Assembly (NCBI GenBank): GCA_023399595.1
Contig: JAEWOR010000008.1
Coordinates: 62,001-126,000 of the forward strand
Direction: 5' to 3'
From: Bacteroidota bacterium
GTDB lineage: Bacteria; Bacteroidota; Bacteroidia; Flavobacteriales; Weeksellaceae
DNA length: 64,000 nt
Part shown: positions 35,372 through 44,427 of the stretch, piece after piece
How positions within the stretch are numbered: position 1 is the stretch's first letter
Layout of the letters: every line of letters starts with the position of its first letter
Translations under genes and position numbers: made by a program
Notes under the pieces: generated by a model
What the model saw: only the letters and a program-made list of their open reading frames with translations
Told to the model about the DNA's origin: nothing
Databases searched by the model: none

Positions 35372-36637
35372 ATGAACGAAAAACTCCTTCAATACCTTTG
35401 GAATTATAAGATTTTTACCCATTTCAATTTCCAGGATGTTGAAGGAGTTTCTATTGAAGTTTTAGACTTTGGAAAATGGAACCATGATGCTGGTCCAGAT
35501 TTTTATTTGGCAAAAATTAGAATAGGAAATATTACACTTGTCGGAAATATTGAACTGCATGTAAAAACATCTGACTGGAACCATCACCATCATGAAAATA
35601 ATAGCGATTTCGATAATTTAATTCTTCATGTGGTCTATGAAAATGATCAAGAAATTGTGTCTCTCAAAAATAAAAACATCACTACTTTAGAACTTAAAAA
35701 TTATATTTCCCTTCCTACCCTTTCTCGATATCAACAACTCAATGAGAACAATAAATTTATTCCTTGTGAAAATATTTTTGATGTACAAAAAATTCCATTT
35801 CATTTTGCTGAAGAATCTGTTCTCAATAAACTTCAAGAAAAATCTTGGGAGATTAAAAAGTCTTTAGTACAATATAAAAATGATTATGAAGCGGTGCTCT
35901 TTCATTATTTGGCTTATAATTTTGGACTTAGCATAAATGCCGAAATCTTTAAAGAAATTGCTGAAAGTATAGATTTTAAAGTGATCCAAAAAATCAGAAA
36001 CAACAACTTACAATTAGAAGTTTTGCTTTTTGGTTATTCTGGTTGGTTGGAAAATCCTCAAGATGAAAACATGAAAAAATGGAAGTCTGAGTTTGAATTT
36101 TTACAATCAAAGTTTAACATTCAAAAGAAAAAATATTCACCAAAATTTTTAAGATTAAGACCTCAAAATTTCCCAACGATTCGGTTTTCTCAATTGGCCA
36201 ATTTGTATCATCAACATCAAAATGTTTTTTCGAAATTGGTTCAAGCTAAAAACATTCAGGAAATTTTTACTATTCTCAATGAAATTCAAGCCTCAGAATA
36301 TTGGAATACACATTTCAATTTCGGCAAAATCTCCACTCAAGATTATCCAAAAAAACTGAGCAAAGATTTTATTCATTCCATTATCATTAATACCATTTTG
36401 CCTTTTAAATATTCTTATCAAAAATTCATTAATGAAGAAGCTCATGACGAGATTATAGAGATGTACAAACAAATTTCCGCAGAAAAAAATACAATAATTT
36501 CAGAATGGAAAAACATAGGATTTCAGGCATCAAATAGTTTAGAAAGTCAGGCTTTTTTATATCATTACAAACATTTTTGCGTTCAAAAAAAATGCTTAAA
36601 TTGCGGTATTTGTTTTAAGCTTCTAAAAGATGAATAA
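35372..36637 (+). CDS. DUF2851 family protein
   Basis: A 421-residue, cytoplasmic Bacteroidetes protein that matches DUF2851: conserved NEKLLQYLWNYKIF at the start, GKWNHDAGPDFYLAKIRIG, and NIELHVKTSDWNHHHH near residue 60-75, a His/Asp-rich region that could bind metal. The C-terminal region ends with CVQKKCLNCGICFKLL, four cysteines in a CxxxxCxxCxxC-like layout, suggestive of a zinc or iron-sulfur site. The function is not known to me. The stop overlaps the PspC-domain gene by 8 nt. Confidence 0.85.
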   Translation: MNEKLLQYLWNYKIFTHFNFQDVEGVSIEVLDFGKWNHDAGPDFYLAKIRIGNITLVGNIELHVKTSDWNHHHHENNSDFDNLILHVVYENDQEIVSLKNKNITTLELKNYISLPTLSRYQQLNENNKFIPCENIFDVQKIPFHFAEESVLNKLQEKSWEIKKSLVQYKNDYEAVLFHYLAYNFGLSINAEIFKEIAESIDFKVIQKIRNNNLQLEVLLFGYSGWLENPQDENMKKWKSEFEFLQSKFNIQKKKYSPKFLRLRPQNFPTIRFSQLANLYHQHQNVFSKLVQAKNIQEIFTILNEIQASEYWNTHFNFGKISTQDYPKKLSKDFIHSIIINTILPFKYSYQKFINEEAHDEIIEMYKQISAEKNTIISEWKNIGFQASNSLESQAFLYHYKHFCVQKKCLNCGICFKLLKDE

Positions 36638-36860
36638 AATTTTCAGCAATTTGCGTCATAAAATGGAAAGAGAATGGTTCGGATCCTTAACAAGAATAGG
36701 AACCAAAATAGGCATTCCTGTTTCTAAATTAAGGGTTTTCTTTATCTACTCTACATTTGCAACCGCTGGTGTTTTTTTCCTTTTTTATCTTGGTTTGGCT
36801 TTTACATTATGGGTGAAAGATATTTTTATAACGCGCAGACCCAGCGTTTTTGATTTATAG
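36630..36860 (+). CDS. PspC domain-containing small membrane protein
   Basis: A 76-residue protein: a basic N-terminus, then the PspC pattern (TRIGTKIGIPVSKLRVFFIY, a membrane helix ATAGVFFLFYLGLAFTLWV) and a short tail. The family includes the phage-shock inner-membrane component PspC, but short flavobacterial versions have unknown roles. Overlap of 8 nt with the DUF2851 gene and a 3-nt gap to the acetyltransferase gene indicate one operon. Confidence 0.78.
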   Translation: MNKIFSNLRHKMEREWFGSLTRIGTKIGIPVSKLRVFFIYSTFATAGVFFLFYLGLAFTLWVKDIFITRRPSVFDL

Positions 36861-36863
36861 CAA

Positions 36864-37376
36864 ATGGAATTTATTAAAATCTCTTCTAGTTCAGATTATC
36901 GTATTCAGGAAATTGTAAACTCCTATTGTACAAGCTTTCCAGAAGCAGAAAGACGCAATGAAAAACAATTTAAAAACCTCTTCAGCCAACCTTGTGTTAA
37001 TATTTTATCCATTTTTCATGAGAATGAAAACATTGGATATTTGGTTATTTGGAAACTTTCAGGATTTGTATTTGTGGAGCATTTTGAAGTTTTTGAAAGA
37101 TTTAGAAATAAAAAATACGGCTCTGAAGTCATCTCACATTTATTTCAAGAATATCCTAAAATTGTTTTGGAAATAGAACCCGAAACTTTAGACGATTTAG
37201 CAAAAAGAAGATATCATTTTTATCAAAGAAACAGCTTTAGCATTATTGATGAAAATTATATACAACCAAGTTATGGCGATGGTAAACCATCCTTAGAACT
37301 ATGGCTTTTATCTAATTTTCCAACAGAAAATACGCTTCAAATTCGTGAAGAAATTTATGACGTAGTTTATAAATAA
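36864..37376 (+). CDS. GNAT family N-acetyltransferase
   Basis: A 170-residue GNAT-fold protein: 'FVEHFEVFERFRNKKYGSEVISHL' contains the acetyl-CoA-binding V/RxxRxxKxG loop (RFRNKKYGS), preceded by the strand GYLVIWKLSGFVFVEH and followed by VLEIEPE and the motif YQRNSF typical of motif B. The acceptor substrate is unknown. Last gene of the DUF2851-PspC-GNAT operon. Confidence 0.85.
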   Translation: MEFIKISSSSDYRIQEIVNSYCTSFPEAERRNEKQFKNLFSQPCVNILSIFHENENIGYLVIWKLSGFVFVEHFEVFERFRNKKYGSEVISHLFQEYPKIVLEIEPETLDDLAKRRYHFYQRNSFSIIDENYIQPSYGDGKPSLELWLLSNFPTENTLQIREEIYDVVYK

Positions 37377-37377
37377 C

Positions 37378-37411
37378 AAAAAAATCCGTTCAAATCTAAT
37401 TTTAAACGGAT
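37378..37411. terminator. Weak terminator between convergent genes
   Basis: A 7-bp stem (ATCCGTT with AACGGAT), long AT-rich loop, and an A-run that serves as T-run for the minus-strand SIMPL gene. Confidence 0.5.
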
Positions 37412-37420
37412 CTATATGAT

Positions 37421-38155
37421 TTAATCTACTTGATATTCTAGTTTGATAGTAATACTGGCTTCTTTCTCTTTGGAAGCAGTATTAAAAGTTCCGCCATAAG
37501 AAAAATCCTCATTGGAATTAGGCGCTGTAATTTGTATCACTCCAGTGGTTGCTTTTTTAAGTTTTCCAAGGCTTGCTCCTGCATTTTCGGCTATTTTTTC
37601 GGCTCTTTGTTTGGCATCTTTTGTTGCACTAGCTATCATTTCTTGTTTTACATCTGCTAATTTGGTATAAAAATAACTGGGCGGAGAAGAGGTAAAAACA
37701 ATTCCTAAATTGATAATTTCAGTAATATTTCTCGATAAATTTTCGATTTTTTGGACTTCTTTACTTTCTATAGAAACAGTTTGTGAAAGTTCATAACCAG
37801 AAAAAGTACGAACGGTATTATTACCATTAGCATCCGCAGTGTAATTAAACTGCTTTTGAATATCTACTGCAGAAAAAACAATTTCATTTTGCTTAATTCC
37901 TTTAGAAACTAGATAATTAGCAATTACCTTTCTGTCACTTGCCAATTCATCATAGGCCGTTTTTAGTTCAAAAGAATTTCTAGAAAAATTTCCAGACCAA
38001 GTGATAAGATCGGAAGTGAATTTTTTAGTTCCAAGGCCTGTTACAGAGATCGTATTATCGCTTTTATTTCGGTTTTTAATAGCATTTCCTAATAAACCTA
38101 AACCTATAATAAAACCCAATGCAGCAATACTAATGATAATAATATTCTTGTTCAT
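37421..38155 (-). CDS. SIMPL (DUF541) domain-containing protein
   Basis: A 244-residue protein with an N-terminal membrane helix or signal anchor (residues 4-24), then the SIMPL/DUF541 fold: ISVTGLGTKKF, LVSKGIKQNEI, a QTVSIESKEVQ strand, and AKQRAEKIAENAGASLGKL, the most conserved segment. Related proteins are periplasmic (E. coli YggE) or associated with signalling; the biochemical role is unclear. Single gene. Confidence 0.88.
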   Translation of the reverse strand: MNKNIIIISIAALGFIIGLGLLGNAIKNRNKSDNTISVTGLGTKKFTSDLITWSGNFSRNSFELKTAYDELASDRKVIANYLVSKGIKQNEIVFSAVDIQKQFNYTADANGNNTVRTFSGYELSQTVSIESKEVQKIENLSRNITEIINLGIVFTSSPPSYFYTKLADVKQEMIASATKDAKQRAEKIAENAGASLGKLKKATTGVIQITAPNSNEDFSYGGTFNTASKEKEASITIKLEYQVD

Positions 38156-38204
38156 AATTTAATGGTATTGAATTAAAAAGCATCAAAACATATTCCAAAA
38201 AAAT

Positions 38205-38966
38205 CTATTTACTTTGTTTTTTGTACAATTCCATCATTTTATCGAGTTCCATTTTTATTTGCATTAAATTTTTAAAATAAATTTGTCTTTTGATGTTTGG
38301 ACTGACCAATAAAGAAAATTCTAAAAATTCATTGATTTTTTCTTTTGGCAAACCTTGATCCGTAAAAAATTTAGGATCAATCCTTTCTTTTAACCAGTCC
38401 ACATTCTCCTGCAAATCTTCATATTTATAAAGCGATTTTAGACGCCTTGATTTTCCACTTATTACATCATAAATTGCCTGAACATTTACTTGAGCAAACA
38501 TTAAAGGCAACAAAATATCATTAGCAACTTCTGCAGGTTTTTCTCTCGGTTTTTCAGGACCTTCGGGAAGTCCAATATTCCTTTTCAATTCAGCTACTTT
38601 ATCGGCTTTTGAAAGTCTTTTAGCATCTTTAGAAAGATCACCCGTTAATTTCAAAATTTCTACTTCCTCTATTTTCATGGGAGTTTTTAGTAAAACAACA
38701 CTAAAGTCGGTTGAAAAATCTGCACTTGAAATCCTTTTAGAACCTCTTTCATAGTTTTCCTTTACAAATCTCAATTCATCTCCAGCTTTAGCAGAAATAC
38801 TAAACTTGCCTTGAGAATTAGAAAGCGTCTTTTGTCCATTAGAAATATTGACCACTTGAACATTAGTGATGAAAAACCCTTCCTCCGAAACTAGACTTCC
38901 CAAAAGGTTGGTTTGAGCAAAAAAATGAGTAAAAGACAATAAAAACCCTACAAAATAGATTTTCAT
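38205..38966 (-). CDS. Carboxypeptidase-regulatory-like domain protein, tandem paralog B
   Basis: A 253-residue exported protein (signal peptide about 1-18, ending FAQ). Residues 20-100 form a CarboxypepD_reg-like beta-sandwich (LGSLVSEEGFFITNVQVVNI, LSNSQGKFSISAKAGDELRF), the module used at the N-terminus of TonB-linked receptors. The C-terminal 150 residues are helical and Lys-rich, with no barrel. It is clearly related to the next gene upstream (38973-39725): both share EIEDELRF/DEIRC-type turns, 'IEEVELxKLTGDL', and the final helix. Role unknown. Confidence 0.82.
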   Translation of the reverse strand: MKIYFVGFLLSFTHFFAQTNLLGSLVSEEGFFITNVQVVNISNGQKTLSNSQGKFSISAKAGDELRFVKENYERGSKRISSADFSTDFSVVLLKTPMKIEEVEILKLTGDLSKDAKRLSKADKVAELKRNIGLPEGPEKPREKPAEVANDILLPLMFAQVNVQAIYDVISGKSRRLKSLYKYEDLQENVDWLKERIDPKFFTDQGLPKEKINEFLEFSLLVSPNIKRQIYFKNLMQIKMELDKMMELYKKQSK

Positions 38967-38972
38967 AAGATG

Positions 38973-39725
38973 TTATTTGCGAGTTGTAGCAGGTATTTTA
39001 TAGGAAGAAAGACCTTCCAAAACAGCTCTTTGAAACCTTGCTAAATCCGCTTCGGAACAGTAACCATATTTAAGTATTTTTTTCCTTTCAAAACCTCTGT
39101 TAAAAATATGAAAAATAAAAGACTGTATTTGAGGTTTGGTAATTTGAAGGTCTGTAAAATATTTCTCACCCAGCGCACTTATAATATATTCCATTACATC
39201 TACATCATCCCATTTATTTTTAATTTTCCCAATGGCTATTCCCCTTGTTACAGGTTGTACAAATTCTCCAGGACGGGCTGCTAAGACTCTAGGATCCGTT
39301 TTCATAGACATATAACGGTTCATTTCTTTTTTTAGTTTTTGCACTTTTGCAGGTGCATCAACTCTTTTTACATCAATTTTCAAATCTCCTGTAAGTTTTT
39401 TACTCAGTTCCACCTCTTCAATTAAAATAGCAGATTTTATCATGGTAATATTGATGGGAGATTTCATATCATTAGCATCTACTCTTTTACTGAATCTTTC
39501 GAATCCTGAAGAGATGCATCGGATTTCATCTCCAATTTTTGCAGCTAACATAAAATGCCCTTCTCTATTGGTAAGAGTACGTTCATCTGTACGAACGTTG
39601 AGAACGGTAACTCCTTGAATTTCCACTTTGTCTTCAGTAAACAATTTCCCAAAAACAAATTCTTGAGCTTTAAGGCTATAAAAAGAAAGAAAAAGGATAA
39701 AAAAAGAAAATAATTTTAGCTTCAC
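38973..39725 (-). CDS. Carboxypeptidase-regulatory-like domain protein, tandem paralog A
   Basis: A 250-residue exported protein (signal peptide about 1-20, ending LKAQ) with the same layout as the adjacent paralog: beta-sandwich (VFGKLFTEDKVEIQGVTVLNV, LTNREGHFMLAAKIGDEIRC) then a helical half with 'SKKLTGDLKIDVKRVDAPAKVQKLKKEM'. The two genes are 6 nt apart and arose by duplication. The short length and lack of a beta-barrel argue against a TonB-dependent receptor. The function is not recognised. Confidence 0.82.
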   Translation of the reverse strand: MKLKLFSFFILFLSFYSLKAQEFVFGKLFTEDKVEIQGVTVLNVRTDERTLTNREGHFMLAAKIGDEIRCISSGFERFSKRVDANDMKSPINITMIKSAILIEEVELSKKLTGDLKIDVKRVDAPAKVQKLKKEMNRYMSMKTDPRVLAARPGEFVQPVTRGIAIGKIKNKWDDVDVMEYIISALGEKYFTDLQITKPQIQSFIFHIFNRGFERKKILKYGYCSEADLARFQRAVLEGLSSYKIPATTRK

Positions 39726-39911
39726 AGTTAGTTTTTAATGTTAATACAAAACTAATTGTATTTTCTAATTATGAAACAAGTTTAACCAGACTTAACGCAT
39801 TTTAGCAATATTTCCACATTTGATTCAAAAAAACTGTTAATCTCTTAGCTTAAATTGTTAAGATTTACCATTAAATTAAGTAATTTGCTAGCTTAAAAAC
39901 TTCTTCTAAAC

Positions 39912-42900
39912 ATGCAAAATTCCTACACAGTTATTAACGCTTCTGCAGGTTCAGGAAAAACCTATGCTTTGGTGCAGAAAGTATTAATGATTTGTTTAAA
40001 ATATCCAAATCAACCTTACATCATCAGCAATATTTTGGCTTTAACATTTACCAATAAAGCTGCTAATGAGATGAAAGAAAGAATTTTATCTTGGTTAGGG
40101 AATTTTTCTAAAAGCAATTATGCAGAAAATGGAGATTTAAAAAACATTCAACAGGCTTTTCAAGAGGAAGGACTTAAAATAACGATTGACGATTTACATC
40201 TGCGTTCTAAGGCTTTATTAGACTATATTCTTCACAATTATTCCAATCTTAATATTAGTACAATAGACAAATTCAACTCCCGTTTGGTGAGAAGTTTTAC
40301 GTATGAATTGGGATTGGCAAAAAATTTCAATTTAGAGATTGATGCAGAACCGTTTCTTATTGAAGCGGTAGATAAAATGCTGGATCAGATAGGTGAAAAA
40401 GAAAGCGTTTCCGACTCTTTTATGGACTATGTAAATTATAGTTTAGACAATAATGAAAGAATTAATCTGAATGAAAATTTATACAATGCCGCTAAAGAAT
40501 TTGTAAAAGACATTCATTATGAGCAACTTAAAAACAATAAAAATTTTGATACTCAGCATTATGAATTAAAGAAAGCTGAAATTCGAAAGGAAATTAAAGA
40601 CAATAGAAAAAGAATAGAAGAATTGGCTACATCCACCCTTGAATTTATTAAAAATCAAGGCATTGAATTGGAAGATTTTGCACAAGGAAAAAATGGTTTA
40701 GGTGTTTTTTTTGAAAAAGTTCAGGATTTTGCTCTTAAAAAAAGAGACGGCTTTCCTTTTCCTAGTACAAGTGAAGAATCAACTGTTGAAAGATTTCTAA
40801 AAGGAGCTTCCACAAAAGGAAAAGCCAAAGAAAACATCATCTTGGAACTCGTGCCTCAGCTTTTAGAAAAAAGAATGGAGCTTATCCAGCTATATATTTC
40901 TACGCAAAAATTAGAGAAAATACTTGCTGCTTTACTTCCTTTAAAAGTGAATAAAGACATTCAGGAAGAGCTTAAAAATATTGAAGAGGAAAACGATTTG
41001 GTGTTATTATCAAAATTCAATGTTTTAATTAATGAAAATCTTAAAAATGAACCTTCGGCTTTTATTTATGAGAAAGTAGGAACTCAATTTACCCATTTTT
41101 TCTTTGATGAATTTCAAGATACATCAGAACTACAGTGGCAGAATTTTATTCCGTTAAGAGATCATAGTATTTCTTCTGACAATACTTCTTTTACGTTGGT
41201 TGGCGATCCTAAACAAAGTATTTACCGATTCCGAGGTGGCGAAAGCCAGATAATGTTGGATATTATTAATAAAGATGACAAAAAAGCTCCTAAACAAGCG
41301 GAACTCATCGTTCTGCAAAACAATTGGCGCAGTGCTCAAAATATTGTAGAATTTAATAATGAGCTTTACGATTTTCTTTCTCAACATGTAAAACCTGAAC
41401 ATAAAGATATTTTTGGGAAAGATGCTCAACAAATTTCTAAATCTGCAATACAAGGAAGAGTAAAAATAAATTTAATTGAAAATCTTACCAATGAAGACTT
41501 TTACACAGACAGCTCCGAAAAGATAAGAAAGGACATTCAAGAATGTTTGGATAATGGTTTTAGTTTTTCAGACATCACTATTTTATGTCGAGGAAATACC
41601 GATATTTTTAATTATTCACAAAAATTAGCCAACTTAAAAGTTGTTTATAAAGAAGAGGAAACTTATATAAAAACCATTTCTGACAAAGGCTTAACCTTAG
41701 AACTTTCGGATACGTTAATGGCTGTAATGGAATATTTGAAATGGACTTCCAACCCAAGAAATGTTCCTCATCTTGTTTTAATGATGTATTATCTTCAGCG
41801 TTTAGGAAGAATTAAAATTGCAGATTTTACCATAGACATGAAAAATCTTTTGGAAATAAAAGACTATGATAAAACGTTGGAATATATTCAAAATCAATAC
41901 AATATTATTTTGCAACAACAGAATTTCCCGAAATTTAATTTGTACAATTATATAGAATATTATCTAAACGAATTTGCTGTGGAAGATAAGGAAACTGACT
42001 TCCTTCTCAATTTTTTAGAAATGTTGTATAATTTCACGCAAAATACTTCTGCAAGTGTAAAAGATTTCATTAAATATTGGGACGAAGAAGCTTCACAACT
42101 AAGTGTTCTTACTTCTGAAAATGTAGATGCAGTGCAATTAATGACCATTCATAAGTCTAAAGGTTTAGAATTCCCAATTGTGATGCTTCCCATGAGAAAT
42201 AAATCTAAAGATTCTGAATTTACCAATTGGTTTAATATGGATGATGAAGTGCTTACATCGGTGCATATTAGTCAGTTCAACAAAAATTTAGAATCTTATG
42301 ATAAAGATATTCATGATTTTAACGAAACGAATGTTTACAAAAATTTTATCGATAGGCTATGTTTGCAATATGTAGCTACAACAAGACCTGTGGAGCAGCT
42401 TTTCCTTTATCTGCAAAAGGAAAGTAAATCTTCGAATAATTTAGAAATCTTGGATTTTATAAAAACCAAAAATGAAAAAAACCTTGATGAATTTGATCTT
42501 TTTGAAACCCAACCTGAACTGCTAAAAAAACAGATTTATAAAAAAGAAAACACTTCCCAAACCAAATCTGTAAAAGCCTTTGATAGGAAACATCAAGAAA
42601 AATCATCGATAAAAGTAGCTACACCTTCTAAAAATTACCAAGTAAGAAATGAAAAGGTAAAAACAGGGATTTTTGCACATGAATTGCTTTCTAAAATTCA
42701 TTCTGAAAAAGATATTCCTTTTGTACTAGAAAATTATGTTTTAGCTGGAAAAATAAGCCTTGAAGAACGAAATAATATTGAAACACATTTAACAGAAATT
42801 GTTCATCAATACACCGATTTTTTCTCTGAGAACTGGGAAGTTATCAACGAACGAGAAATTATGATTTCCGAAAATGGTGAAACAAAATTGTATAGACCAG

Positions 42901-43052
42901 ACCGCGTTTTGAAACAGAATGATGAATATGTAATCGTTGATTTTAAAACTGGCGAAGAGACTGAGAAAAATGAAATTCAAATACAAACCTACCAATCTGT
43001 TCTTGAAAAACTAGGTAAGAAAGTGATTAAAACGCAACTGATCTACTTATAA
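39912..43052 (+). CDS. UvrD-family helicase-nuclease (AddA/RecB-like)
   Basis: A 1046-residue ATP-dependent DNA helicase with a C-terminal nuclease. Walker A is NASAGSGKTYAL (9-20), motif II FFFDEFQDTSELQW, motif III LVGDPKQSIYRFRGGE, and motif V/VI region LMTIHKSKGLEFPIVM and YVATTRPVEQLF. The last 120 residues hold a PD-(D/E)XK nuclease: ELL helix, YRPDRVL, VIVDFKTGEE and QIQTYQSVL. It fits the AddA subunit of an AddAB recombination exonuclease. No AddB-like gene lies beside it; the neighbour is divergent. Start codon is the ATG at 39912. Confidence 0.9.
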   Translation: MQNSYTVINASAGSGKTYALVQKVLMICLKYPNQPYIISNILALTFTNKAANEMKERILSWLGNFSKSNYAENGDLKNIQQAFQEEGLKITIDDLHLRSKALLDYILHNYSNLNISTIDKFNSRLVRSFTYELGLAKNFNLEIDAEPFLIEAVDKMLDQIGEKESVSDSFMDYVNYSLDNNERINLNENLYNAAKEFVKDIHYEQLKNNKNFDTQHYELKKAEIRKEIKDNRKRIEELATSTLEFIKNQGIELEDFAQGKNGLGVFFEKVQDFALKKRDGFPFPSTSEESTVERFLKGASTKGKAKENIILELVPQLLEKRMELIQLYISTQKLEKILAALLPLKVNKDIQEELKNIEEENDLVLLSKFNVLINENLKNEPSAFIYEKVGTQFTHFFFDEFQDTSELQWQNFIPLRDHSISSDNTSFTLVGDPKQSIYRFRGGESQIMLDIINKDDKKAPKQAELIVLQNNWRSAQNIVEFNNELYDFLSQHVKPEHKDIFGKDAQQISKSAIQGRVKINLIENLTNEDFYTDSSEKIRKDIQECLDNGFSFSDITILCRGNTDIFNYSQKLANLKVVYKEEETYIKTISDKGLTLELSDTLMAVMEYLKWTSNPRNVPHLVLMMYYLQRLGRIKIADFTIDMKNLLEIKDYDKTLEYIQNQYNIILQQQNFPKFNLYNYIEYYLNEFAVEDKETDFLLNFLEMLYNFTQNTSASVKDFIKYWDEEASQLSVLTSENVDAVQLMTIHKSKGLEFPIVMLPMRNKSKDSEFTNWFNMDDEVLTSVHISQFNKNLESYDKDIHDFNETNVYKNFIDRLCLQYVATTRPVEQLFLYLQKESKSSNNLEILDFIKTKNEKNLDEFDLFETQPELLKKQIYKKENTSQTKSVKAFDRKHQEKSSIKVATPSKNYQVRNEKVKTGIFAHELLSKIHSEKDIPFVLENYVLAGKISLEERNNIETHLTEIVHQYTDFFSENWEVINEREIMISENGETKLYRPDRVLKQNDEYVIVDFKTGEETEKNEIQIQTYQSVLEKLGKKVIKTQLIYL

Positions 43053-43124
43053 CCGCCGTCTTTTATAGTATTTTCAATTGAGGAAGTCATTTTTTTTGAT
43101 ATTTAAAGTTGTGAAAGTAGGAAA

Positions 43125-43159
43125 AAGTTTCGGCGGCGCCAAAGGGGCCGCCGAAACTT
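43125..43159 (-). terminator. GC-rich hairpin, terminator of ferritin gene
   Basis: A 13-bp stem (AAGTTTCGGCGGC with GCCGCCGAAACTT) around a 9-nt loop, followed on the minus strand by TTTTT. It lies between convergent genes and stands out from the AT-rich surroundings. Confidence 0.8.
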
Positions 43160-43183
43160 ATAAAACATAATGTTCCAAAATTT

Positions 43184-43693
43184 TTAAGCTGCAGGATCGG
43201 GCGTAAAAACTCTTTGAGCCAATTCTTGATCAAAAAGATATAATGCAGAAGGATTTTCGCAAACCATTTTTATTTTTGTTACCAACTGAGAAGCATTTGC
43301 CTCTTCTTCTACTTGCTCGTTAATAAACCATTGCAAGAAAGAAGTTGTAGCAAAATCTCCTTCATCATTAGCATTTTTCACAATATTGAAAATACTTTTG
43401 GTAACTGTTTTTTCGTGAGCCAAAGCTTTTTCAAAAATATCTACAGCATCAGCAAATTCATGCGGAGGTTTTGCAATTTCTCCCATAATAATTTCTCCTC
43501 CAACATCATTAAGATAATCAAACATTTTATCTGCATGCATTAATTCTTCTTTACTTTGCACTCTGAAATAGTTAGCGATTCCGTCTAAATCTTTTCCAGA
43601 AAACCATGCAGACATAGACAAGTAATATTGTGCTGCATATTGCTCATGTGCTATTTGCTCATTTATAAGTTTTGCTATTTTTTCGCTTACCAT
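43184..43693 (-). CDS. Non-haem ferritin
   Basis: A 169-residue bacterial ferritin (FtnA-like), an iron-storage cage subunit. Ferroxidase residues are visible in the first helices (NEQIAHEQYAAQYYLSMSAWF, QSKEELMHADKMFDYL) and in helix C/D (FLQWFINEQVEEEANAS). The start is put at the ATG at 43693 giving MVSEKIAKLIN; an ATG 21 nt upstream would add MCKNYYI without support. A TAAATTTG -7 box lies 18 nt upstream of the start. No Fur-type box was recognised. Confidence 0.93.
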   Translation of the reverse strand: MVSEKIAKLINEQIAHEQYAAQYYLSMSAWFSGKDLDGIANYFRVQSKEELMHADKMFDYLNDVGGEIIMGEIAKPPHEFADAVDIFEKALAHEKTVTKSIFNIVKNANDEGDFATTSFLQWFINEQVEEEANASQLVTKIKMVCENPSALYLFDQELAQRVFTPDPAA

Positions 43694-43711
43694 AATATAA
43701 TAATTTTTACA

Positions 43712-43719
43712 CAAATTTA
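43712..43719 (-). promoter_or_regulatory. -7 box of the ferritin gene
   Basis: Minus strand TAAATTTG, matching TAnnTTTG, 18 nt before the ferritin start codon. A TTG lies 24 nt further upstream, inside the preceding terminator. Confidence 0.55.
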
Positions 43720-43731
43720 AGCAAATAAAAA

Positions 43732-43757
43732 AGAGCGGAAAAACAAATTCCCGCTCT
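43732..43757 (-). terminator. Terminator of the Spy-like gene
   Basis: A 7-bp GC stem (AGAGCGG with CCGCTCT), 12-nt loop and a T-run on the minus strand; 38 nt past the stop codon of the gene at 43795. Confidence 0.75.
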
Positions 43758-43794
43758 CACACATTAAAAAATCAAAATTATAAACTACATTGGT

Positions 43795-44232
43795 TTATAG
43801 TGAAGCCTTTTCAGGCATGTTTTTATTCATCATCTTTCTGTCCATTCCTTTTTTCCCTTTCATCATTTCGTGTCTTTTCTCCATTTTCATTTTTTTGTTG
43901 CTTTCCCATTTCGCATATTGCTCAGAAGAAAGAATTTTTTTCATATCATCATTCATTTGTTTATTCTTTGCTTTTCTTTCCGCTCTATTCTTTTCCATTT
44001 GAACTTTATTTTCCGCCATTCTTCTTTCTTGTAAAACCTTTATTTCGGAAACTTGTTTATCTGTAAGATTAAGCTCTGTTTTCATTTGCGCCATTCTTTT
44101 CTCTTTCATTTCTGCTCTTTTTGCCATCATCTCTTGTTTTTGTTCTGGACTTAGTTTTTTAGGTTCGGTTTGTTGTGCCATTGCAAAACTTCCAATTCCT
44201 ATAAATGCTATTGCTACTACTAATTTTTTCAT
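43795..44232 (-). CDS. Exported Met/Lys-rich Spy/CpxP-like protein
   Basis: A 145-residue periplasmic protein (signal peptide 1-19, ending FAMAQ). The mature chain is helical and very rich in Lys, Met and Glu. 'ELNLTDKQVSEIKVL' carries an LTxxQ-type motif of the Spy/CpxP fold, and 'KKILSSEQYAKWE' is its typical second motif. Such proteins act as periplasmic chaperones or envelope-stress or metal sensors. The C-terminal run MMKGKKGMDRKMMNKNM is Met-rich and could bind copper; this is inference. Confidence 0.8.
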   Translation of the reverse strand: MKKLVVAIAFIGIGSFAMAQQTEPKKLSPEQKQEMMAKRAEMKEKRMAQMKTELNLTDKQVSEIKVLQERRMAENKVQMEKNRAERKAKNKQMNDDMKKILSSEQYAKWESNKKMKMEKRHEMMKGKKGMDRKMMNKNMPEKASL

Positions 44233-44379
44233 TTTTTTAAAATTTATAATTTAATTAATTTGTTTTTCTATCTTTTGGATACAGAAAAAAACAAGAAGTT
44301 AAAACTAGAAATCATAATTATTTGTTAAAAATAATAATCATTTTAATAATTATAACGAAATAGATTTCATAAAAATAAA

Positions 44380-44403
44380 AAAGGGTAGAAAACTCTACCC
44401 TTT
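44380..44403 (-). terminator. Terminator of the low-complexity secreted protein gene
   Basis: A 10-bp perfect stem (AAAGGGTAGA with TCTACCCTTT), 4-nt loop, T-run on the minus strand. Confidence 0.88.
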
Positions 44404-44427
44404 ACACACCAAATCATCAATTATGAA

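Noticed and set aside
43790..44066. Phe/Ser-rich plus-strand frames opposite the Spy-like gene
   Set aside because: Complement of Lys/Met/Glu codons; a signal peptide and family motif exist only on the minus strand.
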